Below are positions 24,039-27,929 of a stretch of DNA of 27,929 bases, piece by piece. Numbering within the stretch: the first letter of the stretch is position 1; every line of letters starts with the position of its first letter. The stretch lies in assembly GCA_937952895.1 (NCBI GenBank), contig CALFYC010000044.1:1-27929 (forward strand), read 5' to 3'. The notes below the pieces were generated by a model that was given only the letters and a program-made list of their open reading frames with translations, ran no database searches and had not been told where the DNA came from. The stretch comes from an uncultured Neisseriaceae bacterium. GTDB lineage: Bacteria; Pseudomonadota; Gammaproteobacteria; Burkholderiales; UBA11063. A program made the translations under genes and the position numbers.

Positions 24039-24890
24039 ATGTTACGTAAATTAATTATCCTTTTGCTAAGTTTATTTACTTTGTTTAGTTATGCTCAAAC
24101 AGGTAATTTACAAAATTTATTTGTTTCTGTTAATGGACATAAGATCCATTACTATAAATTGGGTAATGGTAGAGCTATGGTATTATTAACAGGCTATGGA
24201 GTAACTAGTAACTTTTGGTCAAAGGATTTTATTACTTGTTTATCTAAAAACCATACTGTTTATCTATTTGATTATTCTGGAGTTAATACTGGGGAAAATC
24301 CAGCAAATGCAGATAATATTAATTTAATGGCAAATGATGTACATGCATTTATTAATCAATTAAAATTAAATCAACCAGATATTGTGGCATGGTCAATGGG
24401 TGGTGCGGTTAGTATTGATCTTGTGAACTCATATCCTAGTGATGTTGGTAAAGTAACTTTAATTTCACCATTATTACCAGATAAGGCAATTTCTTTACCA
24501 CAACAACCAAGTTCGGAATTAAAGTCTAATTCAGATATTTTAAATTATGTTTTTAATAATAATCTTTATCGTTATGATAAGTCGTCGCTATCTTACTATG
24601 AAAGTCAGATTTTTAATCGAAATGGTCCTTTGTTTACAACTTCAAAACAACGTGATTTAGGCAAAAAAGCTACTGAAATATGGGTTAATGATCCCAAAAA
24701 TTTGGCAAATTTTAATAAAGTTAAAGGCAATATGAAATTTATTTTAGCAGATCACGATACTATGTTAGATTCTAAACTACAAACCAAAATGATTGATAAC
24801 TCTAGTCAAATTATAATGGTAAATAGTAGTGGGCACGCAATATTTTATCAACAGCCAAATTTAGTCTGTTGGTTTACGATAGTCAAATAA
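24039..24890 (+). CDS. Exported alpha/beta hydrolase
   Basis: The 283-residue product starts with a signal peptide (L-R-K-L-I-I-L-L-L-S-L-F-T-L-F-S-Y-A, likely cut before Gln20) followed by an alpha/beta-hydrolase fold. Candidate catalytic residues are Ser119 in A-W-S-M-G-G, Asp238 or Asp240 in A-D-H-D-T, and His266 in S-G-H-A-I-F. Two motifs deviate from the common form: the nucleophile elbow has Ala instead of the first Gly of G-x-S-x-G, and the oxyanion loop reads T-G-Y-G rather than H-G-x-G. The protein ends soon after the catalytic His. Substrate unknown: an esterase, lipase or peptidase-like activity in the periplasm is possible. It is the first gene of a tight run into DUF1841, tatD, nusB and dnaG (1-base gap to the next gene). 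Confidence 0.8.
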   Translation: MLRKLIILLLSLFTLFSYAQTGNLQNLFVSVNGHKIHYYKLGNGRAMVLLTGYGVTSNFWSKDFITCLSKNHTVYLFDYSGVNTGENPANADNINLMANDVHAFINQLKLNQPDIVAWSMGGAVSIDLVNSYPSDVGKVTLISPLLPDKAISLPQQPSSELKSNSDILNYVFNNNLYRYDKSSLSYYESQIFNRNGPLFTTSKQRDLGKKATEIWVNDPKNLANFNKVKGNMKFILADHDTMLDSKLQTKMIDNSSQIIMVNSSGHAIFYQQPNLVCWFTIVK

Positions 24891-24891
24891 T

Positions 24892-25329
24892 ATGTTTAAT
24901 CCTAGTTCAGAAGATGTGCGTAACTTTTTTTTTGAGGTTTATGCAAAATCAAGTAATAAATTACCCTTATCTGATATGGAAAAAATGGCATATTCCATTA
25001 TATTAGAACATCCAGAATATAATCAAATATTAGCAAATAAAGAAAAATATCTATCTTATAATTGGTTACCAGAGCATGGACAAATTAATCCGTTTTTACA
25101 TATGAGTATGCATCTAGCCATTATAGAACAACTATCGATTAATCAGCCAGTTGGAATTAAAGATTTGTATCAGGAATTATGTAATAAAATTCAGGATGAA
25201 CATAAAACTCACCATGAATTAATGGATTGTATTGCTGAAATGATTTGGATCGCTCAATCAAATAATATGTCTCCAGATGTTAATGTGTATTTTAAGTGTA
25301 TTAATAAAAAGTTAGGTAAAATAGAATAG
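24892..25329 (+). CDS. DUF1841 family protein
   Basis: This 145-residue protein matches the pattern of DUF1841, an uncharacterised proteobacterial family: an N-terminal M-F-N-P-S-S-E-D-V-R-N-F-F, a middle A-Y-S-I-I-L-E-H-P-E-Y, and the highly typical G-Q-I-N-P-F-L-H-M-S-M-H-L-A-I-I-E-Q. It has no signal peptide or membrane segment, so it is cytoplasmic. Conserved histidines in the H-x-x-x-H-L-x-I-x-E-Q region may bind metal, which is inference. It sits 1 base after the hydrolase gene and directly abuts tatD with no gap. Confidence 0.82.
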   Translation: MFNPSSEDVRNFFFEVYAKSSNKLPLSDMEKMAYSIILEHPEYNQILANKEKYLSYNWLPEHGQINPFLHMSMHLAIIEQLSINQPVGIKDLYQELCNKIQDEHKTHHELMDCIAEMIWIAQSNNMSPDVNVYFKCINKKLGKIE

Positions 25330-26043
25330 ATGCTGATTTTTGATGCCCATTGTCATTTAGATGCAATAACGAATAATAATGAGTATCTCAGTCGAGCATT
25401 AGTTTCAAGTGTAAATTTAAATGATATCTCTAAGCTTTTACAACTCAGGTATAATAACAAGTTCTATAAGGTTGGCTTCGGGATTCATCCTTGGTTTATC
25501 GATTCAAAAGTTAGACCTGAAGATTTAATTAATGAATTATTAGCACAATGTATTAAGAATAGTCCAGATTTTATTGGTGAAATAGGTTTAGATAAATTAA
25601 AGCCTAGTTTTACTTACCAAGTTGAATTATTTAAGTTACAATTAGAAATTGCTGTAAAATTTAAATTACCAGTAGTAGTTCATTGTGTTAAAGCTTATAA
25701 TGAGGTTTTACAATTAATAAAACAATATAAAGTAACTGGTGTTATTCATGGCTTTAATGCTAATTATAAAATAGCTCAGCAATTTATTGAAGCTGGTTTT
25801 TTGATTGGAGTTGGTAGTCTGGTTATAAAAAATAGCCAAATTAGGCGTGATATTGCAAAAATTCCTTTAACTAATATAGTATTTGAAACTGATGCACCAT
25901 ACATGCCCTTATTTAATAAGGTTAGATCACAATTAAGTGATATTTTTTTATATGCTCAAACTGCGGCTAGTCAATATAATTTAAATTTAATTGATGTTAT
26001 TCATCAAGTAAATAATAATATGGAACAACTATTTAGGAATTAA
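25330..26043 (+). CDS. TatD family metal-dependent hydrolase
   Basis: TatD-family proteins are TIM-barrel metallohydrolases. E. coli TatD has 3'-5' DNA exonuclease activity, and YcfH and YjjV are paralogs. The 237-residue product has the full metal site: His7/His9 in D-A-H-C-H-L-D, Glu84 in G-E-I-G-L-D, His118 in V-V-H-C-V, His140 in I-H-G-F and Asp188 in F-E-T-D-A-P. G-I-H-P-W is also present. At 237 residues it is slightly shorter than E. coli TatD. H-G-F rather than the more usual H-x-F/C-F, together with its size, brings it nearer the YjjV type, so I give no symbol. It is cytoplasmic and starts immediately after the preceding stop. Confidence 0.9.
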   Translation: MLIFDAHCHLDAITNNNEYLSRALVSSVNLNDISKLLQLRYNNKFYKVGFGIHPWFIDSKVRPEDLINELLAQCIKNSPDFIGEIGLDKLKPSFTYQVELFKLQLEIAVKFKLPVVVHCVKAYNEVLQLIKQYKVTGVIHGFNANYKIAQQFIEAGFLIGVGSLVIKNSQIRRDIAKIPLTNIVFETDAPYMPLFNKVRSQLSDIFLYAQTAASQYNLNLIDVIHQVNNNMEQLFRN

Positions 26044-26045
26044 AA

Positions 26046-26489
26046 ATGTCAAAAAAATCACCTCGTCATTTGGCGAGAAGTTTTGCTGTTCAGGGAATTT
26101 ACTATTTTAAACTTAATCAAGTAACAATTGATCAAATTGAAGAATTTCTAAATACTAATTCACCAGATGTATATAAGAAGGTTAATCAAGAATTAATGCA
26201 CGAACTTCTTAAAGATGGAATAGCTAGTTTTGATACAATGTTAGAACGCTATAGACCATATTTAAATCGTGAATTAAATGAAATAAATTTAATTGAGCAA
26301 ATCATTTTAGTTGTGGCAGCAACCGAACTTATTAATAGTTTAAATGTCCCAGCTCCAGTTATAATTAATGAAGCTGTGGAACTTGCTAAACTATATGGTG
26401 CTGAAGAATCCCATAAATTTATTAATGGATTAGTAGATAAACTAGCGAAAGAAACAAGGCAAGAAGAAATAAAACAATATTCCAAGTGA
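26046..26489 (+). CDS. nusB: Transcription antitermination factor NusB
   Basis: NusB binds boxA with NusE (S10) in rRNA antitermination. The 147-residue all-helical protein begins S-K-K-S-P-R-H-L-A-R-S-F-A-V-Q-G-I-Y-Y, matching the R-R-x-A-R-x-x-A-x-Q-x-L-Y pattern of the family. Further on it has the typical I-E-Q-I-I-L-V-V-A-A-T-E-L and P-A-P-V-I-I-N-E-A-V-E-L-A-K-x-Y-G then K-F-I-N-G-L-V-D. It lies 2 bases after the tatD-like gene and 4 bases before dnaG, so it is likely translationally coupled. In many proteobacteria nusB follows ribH instead; pairing with dnaG is less usual. Confidence 0.93.
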   Translation: MSKKSPRHLARSFAVQGIYYFKLNQVTIDQIEEFLNTNSPDVYKKVNQELMHELLKDGIASFDTMLERYRPYLNRELNEINLIEQIILVVAATELINSLNVPAPVIINEAVELAKLYGAEESHKFINGLVDKLAKETRQEEIKQYSK

Positions 26490-26493
26490 TTTT

Positions 26494-27929
26494 ATGCAAA
26501 TTGATCAAAAGATTATTGATGAAATTTTACAACGTGCGGACATTGTAGATGTTGTAGGAAAGAGTCTAAAACTCAAACGTTCAGGGCAAAATTATTTTGC
26601 CTGTTGTCCTTTTCATAAAGAAAAATCTCCCTCATTTTCTGTCAGTAGTATAAAACAAATTTTTCATTGCTTTGGTTGTGGTGAATCTGGTGATGCGATT
26701 GGTTTTACAATGAAATACAATGGCTTGGATTTTATTGAAGCAATAAAATTACTGGCTAATACCTATGGAGTTCATATTCCAGAGGGTCGATCAAATTTAA
26801 CTAAAGCTGAAATAATCGAAAAGAAAGAACATAAAACTACTTTAAATGATACGATTAATAAAACAGTGCAGTTTTATAGGAATAATTTAATTAATTCCAA
26901 TTTAGCACTGAATTATTTAAAAAATCGTGGATTAACGCAAAATGTGATTGATAAATTTTTATTAGGTTATGTACATAATGAGACAACTTCGTTAAATAAG
27001 GTTTTTAATAATTATTTAAATAACGAATTTTTGCTTGAAGCCGGGTTAGTTACAAAACGTGAAGATGGATCTACCTTTGATCGTTTTCGTGATCGAGTAA
27101 TTTTTCCAATTCGTAATGTTAGAGGCGAAGTAATTGCTTTTGGTGGTAGGATAATTGCTAAAGGAGAGCCTAAATATTTAAATTCTCCTGAAACGCCTTT
27201 GTTCCAAAAAGGGCATGAGTTATACGGTTTATATCAAGCCTTAAAAGCCAACACGAAGCTACCGTGCATTTTAATCGTGGAAGGTTACATGGATGTGATT
27301 GCCCTTTTCCAACATGGCATTGAATATGCCGTTGCCACTTTAGGCACGGCCACAACGGCTCATCACATTCAACGGTTATGTCGCTACACCAATGAAATTG
27401 TCTTTTGTTTTGATGGTGATAATGCCGGCCGCACAGCAGCCTGGCGCGCCCTGCAAGTGTTATTTCCCTTATTAAATGATAATTTGCAAGTGCGCTTTTT
27501 GTTTTTACCCGATGGCGAAGACCCCGATTCTTGTGTGCGCAAAGAAGGCAAAGCCGCTTTTGAAGAACGGGTGCGCACGTCTTTATCACTCTCATCTTTC
27601 TTTTTTAATACGCTCAGCAAACAAAGCGATATGAACACCATGGAAGGTCGCGCCCGCTTTGCGGCGAGCGCACTCAATTTTATTAAGCAAATCCCCGGCG
27701 GGATTTTGCCCGGCATTTTATTGGATGAGCTAGGCAAGCGCGCCCGGATTGATACCCAGGACTTAAAACAACAACAGCAATCAGCGCAGCCCATTACTAG
27801 CGCAAATGTCACCCCGATGATTAACACCAATGAAGAAGCGCCAGTGAAAGTGCCTCCGGCGATTCGTTTGGCTTTAACTTTATTAGTGCAATACCCAAGT
27901 TTAGCAACGCACATGAAAGATCCTTTTCC
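26494..27929 (+). CDS. dnaG: DNA primase, C-terminus beyond window; composition changes mid-gene
   Basis: DnaG makes RNA primers at the replication fork. From the ATG at 26494 the frame is open to the window edge (478 codons), so roughly the last 100 residues (DnaB-binding domain) are missing. The CHC2 zinc finger is intact (Cys38, His41, Cys59, Cys62 in C-C-P-F-H-K-E-K and F-H-C-F-G-C-G). The RNA-polymerase domain has F-P-I-R-N-V-R-G-E-V-I-A-F-G-G-R and L-N-S-P-E-T-P-L-F-Q-K-G. The TOPRIM site has V-E-G-Y-M-D-V (Glu263) and F-D-G-D-N-A-G-R. The first part is about 28% GC with AT-ending codons; after about 27180-27240 it is about 47% GC and rich in GCC, GGC and CGC codons. The frame is kept. 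It is either a recombinant allele or an assembly join. It follows nusB by 4 bases. Confidence 0.9.
   Translation, partial: MQIDQKIIDEILQRADIVDVVGKSLKLKRSGQNYFACCPFHKEKSPSFSVSSIKQIFHCFGCGESGDAIGFTMKYNGLDFIEAIKLLANTYGVHIPEGRSNLTKAEIIEKKEHKTTLNDTINKTVQFYRNNLINSNLALNYLKNRGLTQNVIDKFLLGYVHNETTSLNKVFNNYLNNEFLLEAGLVTKREDGSTFDRFRDRVIFPIRNVRGEVIAFGGRIIAKGEPKYLNSPETPLFQKGHELYGLYQALKANTKLPCILIVEGYMDVIALFQHGIEYAVATLGTATTAHHIQRLCRYTNEIVFCFDGDNAGRTAAWRALQVLFPLLNDNLQVRFLFLPDGEDPDSCVRKEGKAAFEERVRTSLSLSSFFFNTLSKQSDMNTMEGRARFAASALNFIKQIPGGILPGILLDELGKRARIDTQDLKQQQQSAQPITSANVTPMINTNEEAPVKVPPAIRLALTLLVQYPSLATHMKDPF
27200..27929. other. Segment of foreign composition within dnaG
   Basis: Counting eight 60-base lines (27241-27720) gives 225 G+C of 480, about 47%, against 16-17 per 60 (about 28%) in lines sampled upstream in the same gene (26701, 27001). 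It is also the only stretch of the window where long antisense frames appear, a side effect of higher GC and different codon usage. The change begins within about 60 bases after the conserved S-P-E-T-P-L-F motif and persists to the end. No repeat, att-like site or mobile gene marks the boundary. Confidence 0.85.

Noticed and set aside
27170..27914. Long antisense open frames opposite the 3' part of dnaG
   Set aside because: They overlap a convincing dnaG coding frame and arise because stop codons become rarer in the higher-GC segment. They show no recognisable motifs and no ribosome-binding site.

Overview
The window is an AT-rich (about 30% GC by eye) bacterial chromosome segment, densely coded, with almost all genes on the plus strand. 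It carries a Gram-negative core gene set: SecDF-YajC, heptosyltransferase II for LPS core, a Pal-like lipoprotein, RNase E and DnaG. SecF carries a T-H-G-x-T-x-M-M-V-L-S-M stretch that I associate with betaproteobacteria. Together with DUF1841, the pdxJ/acpS neighbourhood and divergent rne/rluC, this suggests a low-GC betaproteobacterium, perhaps of the Neisseriales (an Aquella-like organism is one guess). That placement is inference, since no search was run.

Layout. 1-84 is the start of pyrE on the minus strand. 389-2659 encodes a probable exported lipoprotein with a seven-repeat RCC1 propeller. 2873-8537 is a long co-directional run: yajC-secD-secF (Sec accessory complex), a DedA-family membrane protein, trmB (tRNA m7G46 methylation) and an orphan adenine-type DNA methyltransferase overlapping trmB. 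8831-11527 is aconitase acnA, with its own promoter and terminator. 11753-13691 is an envelope cluster: two tiny exported proteins sharing an N-P-T-V-G-S motif, then Pal-like and CpoB-like genes. 13785-16551 is pdxJ, a LysE-type exporter, acpS and waaF. rne (minus) ends at a hairpin facing waaF and is divergent from rluC, which is followed by an HD phosphohydrolase gene. 21458-23851 is gyrB with a strong terminator. 24039 to the end is a tight run: exported alpha/beta hydrolase, DUF1841, TatD, nusB and dnaG.

The most important anomaly is at the right edge. dnaG is open to the end of the window, but base composition jumps from roughly 28% to roughly 47% GC near 27180-27240, inside one uninterrupted reading frame and at a conserved motif. 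This is either an allele-replacement junction or a chimeric assembly join. Anyone using the last ~700 bases should treat them as possibly foreign.

Other points of interest are the paired N-P-T-V-G-S small proteins next to pal, the seven-bladed Cys-paired propeller, the orphan methyltransferase coupled to trmB, a possible membrane-targeting helix in the RNase E tail, and a ~100-base imperfect inverted-repeat element before gyrB. I saw no tRNA, rRNA, CRISPR array, transposase or phage gene. No clearly new multi-gene system is evident; the envelope small-protein cluster is the best candidate for undescribed biology.
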